The position numbers and the translations under genes were made by a program. Shown piece after piece: positions 1-6,859 of a stretch of DNA of 11,982 nucleotides. Origin of the DNA: Bacillota bacterium (GTDB lineage Bacteria; Bacillota; Clostridia; UBA1381); contig JAJPXA010000089.1 in assembly GCA_021205715.1 (NCBI GenBank), positions 1-11,982 of the forward strand, written 5' to 3'. Position 1 is the first letter of the stretch; each line of letters opens with the position of its first letter. Under the pieces are notes generated by a model that did not search any database, was not told the origin of the DNA, and was given only the letters and a program-made list of their open reading frames with translations.

Positions 1-95
1 CGGTCAAGTTATGTATAATTATAATGATTAATCGAATACCACATTGAAAAATGTCATTTTTGGCAAATTTCGTAAATTTTTAACATTAAATCGCA

Positions 96-126
96 AAACG
101 GAACGGACATAAGTTTTATTCCGTTT
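96..126. repeat. Inverted repeat upstream of the carboxypeptidase gene
   Basis: Perfect 8-base arms AAACGGAA (96-103) and TTCCGTTT (119-126) are separated by 15 bases, 38 bases ahead of the start codon at 165. The geometry could be a protein-binding site or a weak leader hairpin. The right arm abuts a possible -10 (TAAAAT, 130-135), but I found no convincing -35 at 16-18 bases from it. The rest of 1-164 is AT-rich with no gene. Two TATAAT-like hexamers at 14-19 and 20-25 would need a -35 beyond the left edge. Function is unknown. Confidence 0.35.
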
Positions 127-164
127 GAATAAAATAAATACAACTCATTACGGAGGATTTATAT

Positions 165-1697
165 ATGAACAAAAATAAAATTACCGCGCTGCTGTGCGCG
201 GCGTGTGTTGTTTTGACATCCGCGGCGTCGGTTTTCGCCGAGCCGACGGATGACGCCGGCGAGGCGGACACAGGAGTAAGCGACGGAATAACGGACACAG
301 CCGACACAGACTCGCAAATCAGCAGCGATGTTATATATATGGAGGACGATTCGCTAACTCAGCCGGACATAACCGCATCTCAGGCGGCGCTGCTTTTGGA
401 TATTGACTCGGGACGTTTGCTTTACGGCAAAAATATAGACGTTAAGCTGTATCCCGCGTCGCTTACGAAAATTATGACGGCGGTAATCGCGCTCGAGCAG
501 GGCAATCTTGACGACACCGTGACCGTGACCTACGACGCTATATCGTCGATAAACTACCTTGAAGACTCGAATATGGGACTTTTGACCGACGAGCAGCTCA
601 CGCTCGACCAGCTCGTTTCGGCAATGCTTATTCATTCGGCAAACGACGCGGCAAATGTTATCGCCTGCCATATAAGCGGCTCTATGGACGCGTTCGTCGA
701 GCTTATGAACAGCAAAGCGGCGGAGCTGGGTATGTCGAACACGCATTTTGAAAATCCGAGCGGCTCCCACGACGACAACAATTATACCACCGCGCGCGAT
801 ATTGCGACGCTCGCGCAGTACGCTATGCAAAACGAAAAATTTAAGGAAATCGTAAAAACGCCGATTTACAAAATTCCCGAAACGAACAAATACACCATAG
901 GCGAGCGGACGCTGGTGAACACGAATCTGTTCTTGGGTACCTCGCGCTCGATGTACCAATATTACGCGCCCGCGACCGGTATAAAAACGGGACATACTTC
1001 GCAGGCGGGCTACTGCCTTGTCGCGTCGGCAAGCTATAACGACTGCAATTTGATTGCCGTAAGTATGAAATGCGATCAAACGGACTCATACGGCGACCCG
1101 TATACCTATACCGACTGCCGAACGCTTTTTGAATTTGCGTTTAACAATTACGTGAATCAACAACTCGCCGCTCCCGGGGACATAATATCCGATTCCAAGG
1201 TTTACGAGGCGAAAAACGACACGCGCGTCGCGCTTACGGTTGACACGAACGTGTCCGCGCTGGTTCCGTCCGATATTGACGCGGCGGCGGACATTGTCAC
1301 GAATATCGAGGTTCCCGAACAGATTTCGGCGCCTGTAACAAAGGGCGAGCAGATAGGAACGGTTTCGTACACGTATAACGGCACGCAAATAGGGACAGCA
1401 AATCTTATCGCGACAAATGATGTCGCGCGCAACGGATTTTTGCACGTTTTTAACTCGATTATGAAGGTTATAACAAGTCCGTTCTTCTTTATACCGGTTA
1501 TTTTGCTTATAATTCTAGCGCTTTATATGCGCCACAGAAAGAGAAAGCTTGAGCGGAAAAGACGGATTCAGCAGCTGAGAAAAGCGCGCGAGGGCAGAAA
1601 TCCGCGCACCGGTCAGCCGATACCCGACAGACGCACCGAAAGAATCGAGCGTCAAAGAAGAAACGCGAAGGATTCCAATTCACGTTACAGAAAATAA
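165..1697 (+). CDS. Serine-type D-Ala-D-Ala carboxypeptidase (DacF/PBP5-like, peptidase family S11)
   Basis: Low-molecular-weight penicillin-binding protein that removes the terminal D-alanine from peptidoglycan pentapeptides outside the membrane, limiting cross-linking. An N-terminal signal peptide (residues 1-25) ends in VFA before EP. After an acidic, Asp/Thr-rich spacer come the three family motifs in order: SLTK with nucleophile S99 and K102, SAN at 158-160, and KTG at 274-276. A PBP5_C-like beta domain follows at about 345-420. A hydrophobic helix near 436-455 replaces the usual C-terminal amphipathic anchor. The last 55 residues hold 24 Arg/Lys and should be cytoplasmic. The start is set by GGAGG at 152-156, eight bases before ATG. 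The gene is monocistronic and ends at a terminator. The family is certain; which paralogue (dacF, dacA or dacB) cannot be decided, so no symbol is given. Confidence 0.93.
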   Translation: MNKNKITALLCAACVVLTSAASVFAEPTDDAGEADTGVSDGITDTADTDSQISSDVIYMEDDSLTQPDITASQAALLLDIDSGRLLYGKNIDVKLYPASLTKIMTAVIALEQGNLDDTVTVTYDAISSINYLEDSNMGLLTDEQLTLDQLVSAMLIHSANDAANVIACHISGSMDAFVELMNSKAAELGMSNTHFENPSGSHDDNNYTTARDIATLAQYAMQNEKFKEIVKTPIYKIPETNKYTIGERTLVNTNLFLGTSRSMYQYYAPATGIKTGHTSQAGYCLVASASYNDCNLIAVSMKCDQTDSYGDPYTYTDCRTLFEFAFNNYVNQQLAAPGDIISDSKVYEAKNDTRVALTVDTNVSALVPSDIDAAADIVTNIEVPEQISAPVTKGEQIGTVSYTYNGTQIGTANLIATNDVARNGFLHVFNSIMKVITSPFFFIPVILLIILALYMRHRKRKLERKRRIQQLRKAREGRNPRTGQPIPDRRTERIERQRRNAKDSNSRYRK

Positions 1698-1702
1698 AAA
1701 AA

Positions 1703-1724
1703 CAAAGGCTCTGCCGAGCCTTTG
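1703..1724 (-). terminator. Intrinsic terminator for leftward (pyrC) transcription
   Basis: A nine-base-pair perfect stem CAAAGGCTC/GAGCCTTTG has a 4-base loop. Read on the minus strand it is followed by seven T residues (the A run at 1696-1702). It lies 71 bases beyond the pyrC stop and just after the stop of the rightward carboxypeptidase gene. Confidence 0.75.
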
Positions 1725-1726
1725 CC

Positions 1727-1755
1727 GCCGCGGGCATTTCGCCCGCGGCTTTTTT
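1727..1755 (+). terminator. Intrinsic terminator for the carboxypeptidase gene
   Basis: A nine-base-pair GC-rich perfect stem GCCGCGGGC/GCCCGCGGC with loop ATTTC is followed by six T residues on the plus strand. It starts 30 bases after the carboxypeptidase stop. Together with the hairpin at 1703-1724 it forms a pair of oppositely directed terminators between converging genes. Confidence 0.88.
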
Positions 1756-1794
1756 AGTGTCCCCTTTTTTATTGTCCCGTTCCGTATCCGCCGT

Positions 1795-3069
1795 TTACAG
1801 TTCCTTTTTATAGCATATTTTTCCGCCGACTATGGTGTAGTGAACCGTGCCTGTGAGCGTCATACCGGTAAACGGAGAGTTTGAGGATTTTGAAGCGTAA
1901 TTTCCTGCCGTGTGTTTCTCATCGGCATTGAATATGACGATATCCGCCCTCTCCCCCGCTTTTATCTGTCCCCCGTCAAGATTATAGACCTCTGCGGGGT
2001 TTGAACTCATAAGTCTGATAAGCTCCGTAAGCGTTATGTGTCCCTCTTTCACGAGAGATGTGACGCCCAGCGCGAGGGCGGTTTCAAGTCCGATTATTCC
2101 GCTCGGCGCTTCCGTAATACCGCGCGCCTTTTCCTCGGCGCTGTGCGGCGCGTGATCGGTGGCAATCATATCTATCGTTCCGTCCTTCAAGCCGTCGATT
2201 ATCGCAAGTCTGTCCCCTTCGGTTCTTAGCGGCGGGTTCATTTTCGCGAGCGTGCCGTGTTTTATAACCGCGTCCTCCGTCAGGGTGAAATGATGCGGTG
2301 TCGCCTCCGCGTGGATTATATCGGGATTTTCCCGTTTTGCGCGGCGCACAAGCTCCACGCCCTCCTTTGTGCTGATGTGCTGAATATCCATACTCGCGCC
2401 GGTTTCGAGCGCGAGGCGCAGGTCGCGCGCTATCATATCAATTTCCGCCTCGGACGGCGAGCCGCCTATGTTATAAAATTCCGACGCCTTTCCGCGGTTC
2501 ACGCCGTTGTTTTCTATGAGCTTCGGATTTTCCTCGTGCAGGCTTATCGGAACGTTTAGTTCCTTTGCCTTTTTGAGCGCGGCTCTTAAAAGGTTCTCGT
2601 CCGTTATCGGCACTCCGTCGTCGGTGAAACCGACGGCGCCCGCGCCGAAAAGCGCGTCCATATCTGTAAGCTCCGCGCCCCTCATACCCTTTGTGACATT
2701 CGCGCAGGTATAAATATTCAAATCGGTTTCCTGTCCCTTTTTCAACACGTATTTGAGCGTTTCGACATTATCAACCGGCGGCTTTGTGTTCGCCATCAGC
2801 ACAACGCTTGTAAAGCCGCCTTTGAGCGCGGCTTTCGCGCCGGTGTATATGTCCTCCTTATAGGTGAACCCGGGGTCGCGAAAATGGACGTGAACGTCAA
2901 TCAGTCCCGGCGCGACCGTCATTCCCTCGGCGTCTATTATCTCGCATTCGCCGTTCACATCGTTACATTCACCGATTTTTACCACGCGCCCGTTATTTAT
3001 AAGCACATCCGCCCTGCCGCAAAAGTCGGAGCGCGGATCGATAACCGTTCCGTTTTTTATTAAAAGCAT
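1795..3069 (-). CDS. pyrC: Dihydroorotase (class I type, zinc amidohydrolase)
   Basis: Catalyses the reversible cyclisation of N-carbamoyl-L-aspartate to dihydroorotate, the third step of de novo pyrimidine synthesis, in the cytosol. The 424-residue length fits Bacillota PyrC. Zinc ligands expected for the family are visible: H60 and H62 in DVHVHFRDPG, D150/D151 in GFTDDG, H178 in SLHEE, H231 in QHIST and D305 in ATDHAPH. The substrate-binding R64 of HFR and the MNPPLR motif (277-282) are also present. C-terminal residues about 365-424 form the composite amidohydrolase beta domain. The start is supported by AGGAGGT at 3083-3077, seven bases upstream. The gene stands alone, with no other pyr gene alongside, under its own promoter. 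Allantoinase and hydantoinase are relatives, but the HFRDPG and DHAPH signatures favour dihydroorotase. Confidence 0.95.
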   Translation of the reverse strand: MLLIKNGTVIDPRSDFCGRADVLINNGRVVKIGECNDVNGECEIIDAEGMTVAPGLIDVHVHFRDPGFTYKEDIYTGAKAALKGGFTSVVLMANTKPPVDNVETLKYVLKKGQETDLNIYTCANVTKGMRGAELTDMDALFGAGAVGFTDDGVPITDENLLRAALKKAKELNVPISLHEENPKLIENNGVNRGKASEFYNIGGSPSEAEIDMIARDLRLALETGASMDIQHISTKEGVELVRRAKRENPDIIHAEATPHHFTLTEDAVIKHGTLAKMNPPLRTEGDRLAIIDGLKDGTIDMIATDHAPHSAEEKARGITEAPSGIIGLETALALGVTSLVKEGHITLTELIRLMSSNPAEVYNLDGGQIKAGERADIVIFNADEKHTAGNYASKSSNSPFTGMTLTGTVHYTIVGGKICYKKEL

Positions 3070-3095
3070 AGCTTGTACCTCCTGAATTTATTCTT

Positions 3096-3124
3096 ATTAT
3101 ACAATATTTCCGCGGCTATTACAA
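3096..3124 (-). promoter_or_regulatory. Sigma-A-type promoter for pyrC
   Basis: On the minus strand, -10 TATAAT (3101-3096) is exact and lies 17 bases after a weaker -35 TTGTAA (3124-3119, four of six matches). The predicted leader is only about 20 bases, too short for a PyrR attenuator, so any pyrimidine control would have to act elsewhere. Confidence 0.6.
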
Positions 3125-3166
3125 GACCGATATGCGTCCAATTTGCACTTTTGCGTTATTTAAATC

Positions 3167-3195
3167 TTGACTTTACGCGCTGTTTAATATATTAT
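3167..3195 (+). promoter_or_regulatory. Sigma-A-type promoter for the GH105 hydrolase / GTPase-nuclease pair
   Basis: TTGACT (3167-3172, five of six) and TATTAT (3190-3195, five of six) are 17 bases apart. Predicted transcription starts near 3202, giving a leader of about 24 bases. It is divergent from the pyrC promoter, with about 42 bases between the two -35 elements. I saw no clear operator. Confidence 0.55.
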
Positions 3196-3213
3196 TATAT
3201 CAAAGTAAGCTAC

Positions 3214-3219
3214 AGGAGA
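3214..3219 (+). promoter_or_regulatory. Ribosome binding site deciding the GH105 start
   Basis: AGGAGA lies six bases before the ATG at 3226. The frame stays open back to 3073, but that extension crosses the predicted promoter and has no comparable ribosome binding site, so 3226 is the start. Confidence 0.8.
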
Positions 3220-3225
3220 TTTAAT

Positions 3226-4287
3226 ATGAAAAGTATAGATTACGCACGGCTTTGCGTGGACAGCGTTATGGCGCGCACACGCGCCGAGGATTTGCCGCCG
3301 GCTGACCGATTTCATTATCATCAGGGCGTATTTTTGGCGGGTGTCGAGCAGATTTACAATATCACGGGCGAGGAAAAATACCGCGAATATATAAAACGTT
3401 GGACGGATTTCAATATTGACGAAAACGGATACGCGAAAAATTGCGTCTGTACGGAGTTTGACGATATTGAGCCTGCAAATTTGCTTTTTGACCTTTACAG
3501 CTCGACGGGCGACAAACGGTATAAAACACTGCTTGACAGGCTTTACGCGGTCATTATGAAGTGGCCCGTAAATTCCGAGGGCGGCGTTTGGCACAAGTAC
3601 AGATGCCCCAATCAAATGTGGCTCGACAGTATGTATATGATGGGCGTGTTTTCCGCGCGGTACGCGAAAGCGTTCGGCAAAACGGATATTTTCGACAAGG
3701 CGCTGCGGCTGATGAATGTAATGAGGAAGCGTATGCTGAACCCCGAAACGGGGCTGATGTATCATATGTATGACGAGAGCCGGCGGAACCGGTTTGTCGA
3801 TTCCGACGGTCTTATCAGAGTGCATTGGGGACGCGCTATGGGGTGGTATGCCTCGGCGCTCGCGGAGATGTACGAGTTGTTCCCGCGGCACGACATTGCC
3901 GAAACCGAAAGGGAGCTTATAGGAGCGCTCGCGGAATATCAGTCGGACGCGGGATTGTGGTATCAGGTTACGGATATGCCGCGCGACCCGCGCAACTGGT
4001 ATGAAACGTCGTCGTCGGCGCTTTTTACCTATGCCGCAGCGAAATCACTGCGGCTCGGCATTGTCGGCGCGGAATATGAAAAAACTATGATAAACGGCTT
4101 TAAGGGCGTTTTGACTAAGGTGACCACCGACGGCGGCTTCGGTATCGAGGGGATTTGCGTCGGCACGGGCGTGGGGCCGCTCGGATATTATTTCGACCGC
4201 CCGACAAGCGAAAACGACCTGCACGGGATGGGCGCGTTTCTCTTAATGTGCGCTCAAATACACAAATACAGCGGTGGTGAAATTTGA
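3226..4287 (+). CDS. Glycoside hydrolase family 105/88-like unsaturated uronyl hydrolase
   Basis: Predicted (alpha/alpha)6-barrel hydrolase that removes the terminal 4,5-unsaturated uronic acid left on oligosaccharides by polysaccharide lyases (YteR/RhiN type), through hydration of the double bond. The 353 residues are close to the family's usual 350-375. Supporting motifs are WLDSMYMM, with D134 in the place of the catalytic Asp (D143 in B. subtilis YteR), HWGRAMGW at 200-207, the SSSALFTYA segment, and a C-terminal VGTGVGPLGYYFDRP stretch before the final NDLHGMGAFLL helix. There is no signal peptide, so it should act on imported oligosaccharides. The exact substrate (rhamnogalacturonan, other pectin or glycosaminoglycan fragment) cannot be told, and no lyase or sugar transporter adjoins it. 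It ends in TGA, whose A is the first base of the next gene's ATG. Confidence 0.88.
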   Translation: MKSIDYARLCVDSVMARTRAEDLPPADRFHYHQGVFLAGVEQIYNITGEEKYREYIKRWTDFNIDENGYAKNCVCTEFDDIEPANLLFDLYSSTGDKRYKTLLDRLYAVIMKWPVNSEGGVWHKYRCPNQMWLDSMYMMGVFSARYAKAFGKTDIFDKALRLMNVMRKRMLNPETGLMYHMYDESRRNRFVDSDGLIRVHWGRAMGWYASALAEMYELFPRHDIAETERELIGALAEYQSDAGLWYQVTDMPRDPRNWYETSSSALFTYAAAKSLRLGIVGAEYEKTMINGFKGVLTKVTTDGGFGIEGICVGTGVGPLGYYFDRPTSENDLHGMGAFLLMCAQIHKYSGGEI

Positions 4288-6827
4288 TGAAAAGGCTTAC
4301 AGTCGGAATATTGGCGCACGTTGACTCGGGAAAAACCACGCTCTCGGAGGGACTCTTGTACCGCGCGGGCAGCATTCGCCGCCTCGGGCGAGTGGATCAC
4401 AAGGACGCGTTTTTGGACACGAACAGCATTGAGCGCGAGCGCGGTATTACCATATTTTCAAAGCAGGCGGTGTTAAACGTCGGGGACAGTGAAATAACGC
4501 TTTTGGACACGCCCGGACACGTTGATTTTTCGGCGGAAACCGAGAGGACATTGCAGGTTTTGGACTACGCCATTCTCGTAATAAGCGGCAGTGACAAGGT
4601 GCAGTCGCATACAAAAACGCTTTGGCAGCTTTTGGAGCTGCACAATATACCGACCTTTATTTTTGTGAATAAAATGGACTTGGACGGCTGCGAGAAGGAG
4701 GATATACTCGATGACCTGAAGCGGCGGCTGAGCGACGCGTGCGTGGATTTCGCGGCGGCGGACGCGGCGGAAAATATCGCCGTCAACGGTGAGCGGGCGA
4801 TGGACGAATTTTTGAAAAACGAGAGCGTGAGCGACAAGACGATAGCCGATATGATTGCGCGGCGGCGGATATTCCCGTGCTTTTTCGGCTCGGCGTTAAA
4901 GCTCGACGGCGTGGACGAATTTTTGACAGCGCTTGACCGCTACAGCGCCGAAAGTAAGCGCAAAAGTGAGTTCGGCGCGAAGGTGTTCAAAATTTCGGAG
5001 GATAACGGCAAGCGGCTTACGCATATGAAAATATGCGGCGGAACACTCAAGGTGCGCGGCGCGCTTCAATATTGCGGCGTTGAGGAAAAGGTCAGTGAAA
5101 TACGCGTGTATTCGGGCGAGAAATACACAAGCATACAAGAGGCGCAAAGCGGACAGATTTGCGCCGTCGCGGGACTTACAAAGACCTACGCGGGACTCGG
5201 TATCGGCTCCGAGAAAAGCTCCGCCGCGCCGGTGCTGGAGCCGGTGTTTTCCTACCGCGTTAAGCTCCCCGCCGATGTGAACGCGCATACGGCGCTTTCG
5301 TATTTTCGGCAGCTTGAGGAAGAGGAAACGCAGCTTCACATTGTGTGGAACGAGTATTTGCAGTCGATAAGCGCGGAGCTTATGGGCGAGGTGCAGTCAG
5401 AGGTTTTAAAAAGCATAATTCACGAGCGGTTCGGGATGGACGTTGAATTTGAGGAGGGCGCGGTAATTTACAAGGAAACCATAGCCGCCGCAGTCGAGGG
5501 TGTAGGGCATTACGAGCCGCTTCGCCATTACGCGGAGGTGCATTTGCTTATGGAGCCGGGCAAGCGCGGGAGCGGGTTGGTGTTTAAGTCCGACTGCTCG
5601 GATGAGGCGCTTGACCGAGCGCATCAGCGGCTGGTTTTGGCGCATCTTGCCGAAAAGCAGCATATAGGCGTTTTGACCGGCTCGCCTATTACGGATATGG
5701 TTATAACGCTCGTAAACGGACGTGCGAGCTTGAAGCATACCGAGGGCGGCGATTTTCGTCAGGCGACCTACCGCGCGGTGCGTCAGGGGCTTATGAGAGC
5801 GGAGAGCGTTTTGCTTGAGCCGTATTACGGCTTCACGCTGGAGCTTCCGACGGCAAACATCGGACGCGCTATGACGGATATTGAAAAGATGGGCGGCGTG
5901 TTTTCCGCACCGGAGATTATCGACGCGGAAACGTCGGAGCTAAAGGGCAGGGCGCCGATTGCGAAGATGAACGGCTACGCGCGCGCGGTAACGGAATACA
6001 CGCGCGGCGCGGGGCGGCTCACGCTCGCGTTCGACGGCTATGACGAGTGTGCGGAGCCGGAGGCAGTCATGGAGAGCCTTCATTATGACGCGGACTCCGA
6101 TCTCGACAATACTGCCGATTCGGTTTTCTGCTCCCACGGCGCGGGTTACGGCGTAAAATGGTACGACGTGGAAAGCCATATGCACCTGCCGCCGTATAAT
6201 TTCGGCGGCGATGAGGATACAGAGCCTATCGCGGCGCCTGAGCGCAAACGCGCGGAGGTCAGCGAGGAAGAGCTTTTGAAAATTTTCGAGAGCGTTTACG
6301 GCAAGGTGCAAAGGAAATCGCCGGAGCCGCTTAAAACACAGCGCGAAAAGCCGGTGAAATATAAAAAGGCGAAGCCGCGCCCTACGGGCAAGAAATATCT
6401 GCTGGTGGACGGGTATAATATCATATTCGCCGACGACGAGCTTAGAAAAAGAGCGCAGGTATCGCTTGAGGCGGCGCGAAACGAGCTTACTGAAATTTTA
6501 AAAACCTACCGCGTAATGCGGCAGGTCGAGGTTATCGTCGTGTTCGACGCGTACAAGGTGAAAGGCAACCGCGGCGAGCTTGAGGTGCAAAACGGCGTGA
6601 ATATCGTCTACACCAAGGAGGCGGAAACCGCGGACGCGTATATCGAGCGCGCGACGCACGAGCTGGCGAAAAATCACCGCGTGAGAGTCGCGACATCGGA
6701 CGGCGCGGAGCAGATGATAATTTTGGGAAGCGGTGCGCTGAGGATAAGCGCCGATGAGTTTTGGGCGGAGGTCGCGGAAAACGAAAAGGAAATTCAAAGG
6801 CTGATAAACGAATACAAAAAATCATAA
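4287..6827 (+). CDS. TetM/EF-G-like translational GTPase fused to a Rae1/YacP-type NYN ribonuclease
   Basis: Residues 1 to about 640 follow the ribosome-protection branch of the EF-G family. Visible are the P-loop AHVDSGKTT (10-18), switch I RGITI (52-56), DTPGH (74-78), NKMD (128-131) and GSA (201-203), then domains II-V. A charged, Lys/Glu-rich linker (about 640-700) leads to a NYN/PIN-like nuclease closely resembling B. subtilis Rae1 (YacP): LLVDGYN with D708, VVFDAYKVKG with D754, TKEAETADAYIE with D783, and VATSDGAEQ with D805, so all four expected acidic positions are kept. Tet(M) is about 640 residues; this is 846. Rae1 alone cleaves mRNA in the ribosomal A site. I infer a GTP-dependent ribosome-associated endonuclease. 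The domain IV loop (about 480-488) reads ASLKHTEGG, unlike the SPVST loop of Tet(M), so tetracycline resistance is doubtful. ATG at 4287 is chosen over TTG at 4284; GGTGG at 4273-4277 serves both. Likely translationally coupled to the upstream hydrolase. Confidence 0.92.
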   Translation: MKRLTVGILAHVDSGKTTLSEGLLYRAGSIRRLGRVDHKDAFLDTNSIERERGITIFSKQAVLNVGDSEITLLDTPGHVDFSAETERTLQVLDYAILVISGSDKVQSHTKTLWQLLELHNIPTFIFVNKMDLDGCEKEDILDDLKRRLSDACVDFAAADAAENIAVNGERAMDEFLKNESVSDKTIADMIARRRIFPCFFGSALKLDGVDEFLTALDRYSAESKRKSEFGAKVFKISEDNGKRLTHMKICGGTLKVRGALQYCGVEEKVSEIRVYSGEKYTSIQEAQSGQICAVAGLTKTYAGLGIGSEKSSAAPVLEPVFSYRVKLPADVNAHTALSYFRQLEEEETQLHIVWNEYLQSISAELMGEVQSEVLKSIIHERFGMDVEFEEGAVIYKETIAAAVEGVGHYEPLRHYAEVHLLMEPGKRGSGLVFKSDCSDEALDRAHQRLVLAHLAEKQHIGVLTGSPITDMVITLVNGRASLKHTEGGDFRQATYRAVRQGLMRAESVLLEPYYGFTLELPTANIGRAMTDIEKMGGVFSAPEIIDAETSELKGRAPIAKMNGYARAVTEYTRGAGRLTLAFDGYDECAEPEAVMESLHYDADSDLDNTADSVFCSHGAGYGVKWYDVESHMHLPPYNFGGDEDTEPIAAPERKRAEVSEEELLKIFESVYGKVQRKSPEPLKTQREKPVKYKKAKPRPTGKKYLLVDGYNIIFADDELRKRAQVSLEAARNELTEILKTYRVMRQVEVIVVFDAYKVKGNRGELEVQNGVNIVYTKEAETADAYIERATHELAKNHRVRVATSDGAEQMIILGSGALRISADEFWAEVAENEKEIQRLINEYKKS

Positions 6828-6858
6828 AAAAAGAACCTTTCGGTTCTTTTTTTATGAT
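6821..6858. terminator. Bidirectional intrinsic terminator
   Basis: A perfect 17-base-pair stem (arms 6821-6837 and 6842-6858) has loop TTTC. The core AAAAAAAGAACC/GGTTCTTTTTTT gives a seven-T tract in both directions, so it ends both the rightward fusion gene and the leftward metG operon. The fusion gene's TAA stop (6825-6827) lies inside the left arm, and the metG stop is two bases beyond the right arm. Confidence 0.92.
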
Positions 6859-6859
6859 T

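Noticed and set aside
47..61. AAAAATG/CATTTTT palindrome as a terminator of an upstream gene
   Set aside because: A one-base loop cannot form a normal hairpin, the arms are AT-only apart from one pair, and no coding sequence precedes it in the window.
354..1079. 241-codon open frame antisense to the carboxypeptidase gene
   Set aside because: Arg/His/Val-rich composition typical of a shadow of a real gene; no recognisable family and no ribosome binding site.
3073..3225. N-terminal extension of the GH105 frame by 51 codons
   Set aside because: It would begin inside the pyrC ribosome-binding region and cross the predicted promoter; the good AGGAGA site supports ATG at 3226, and the resulting length matches the family.
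3184..3891. 235-codon open frame antisense to the GH105 gene
   Set aside because: Shadow frame opposite a gene with clear catalytic motifs; no family resemblance.
4287..6206. Acquired tetracycline resistance gene
   Set aside because: The domain IV tip residues typical of resistance proteins are missing, the protein carries an extra nuclease domain, and no mobile element or unusual composition surrounds it.
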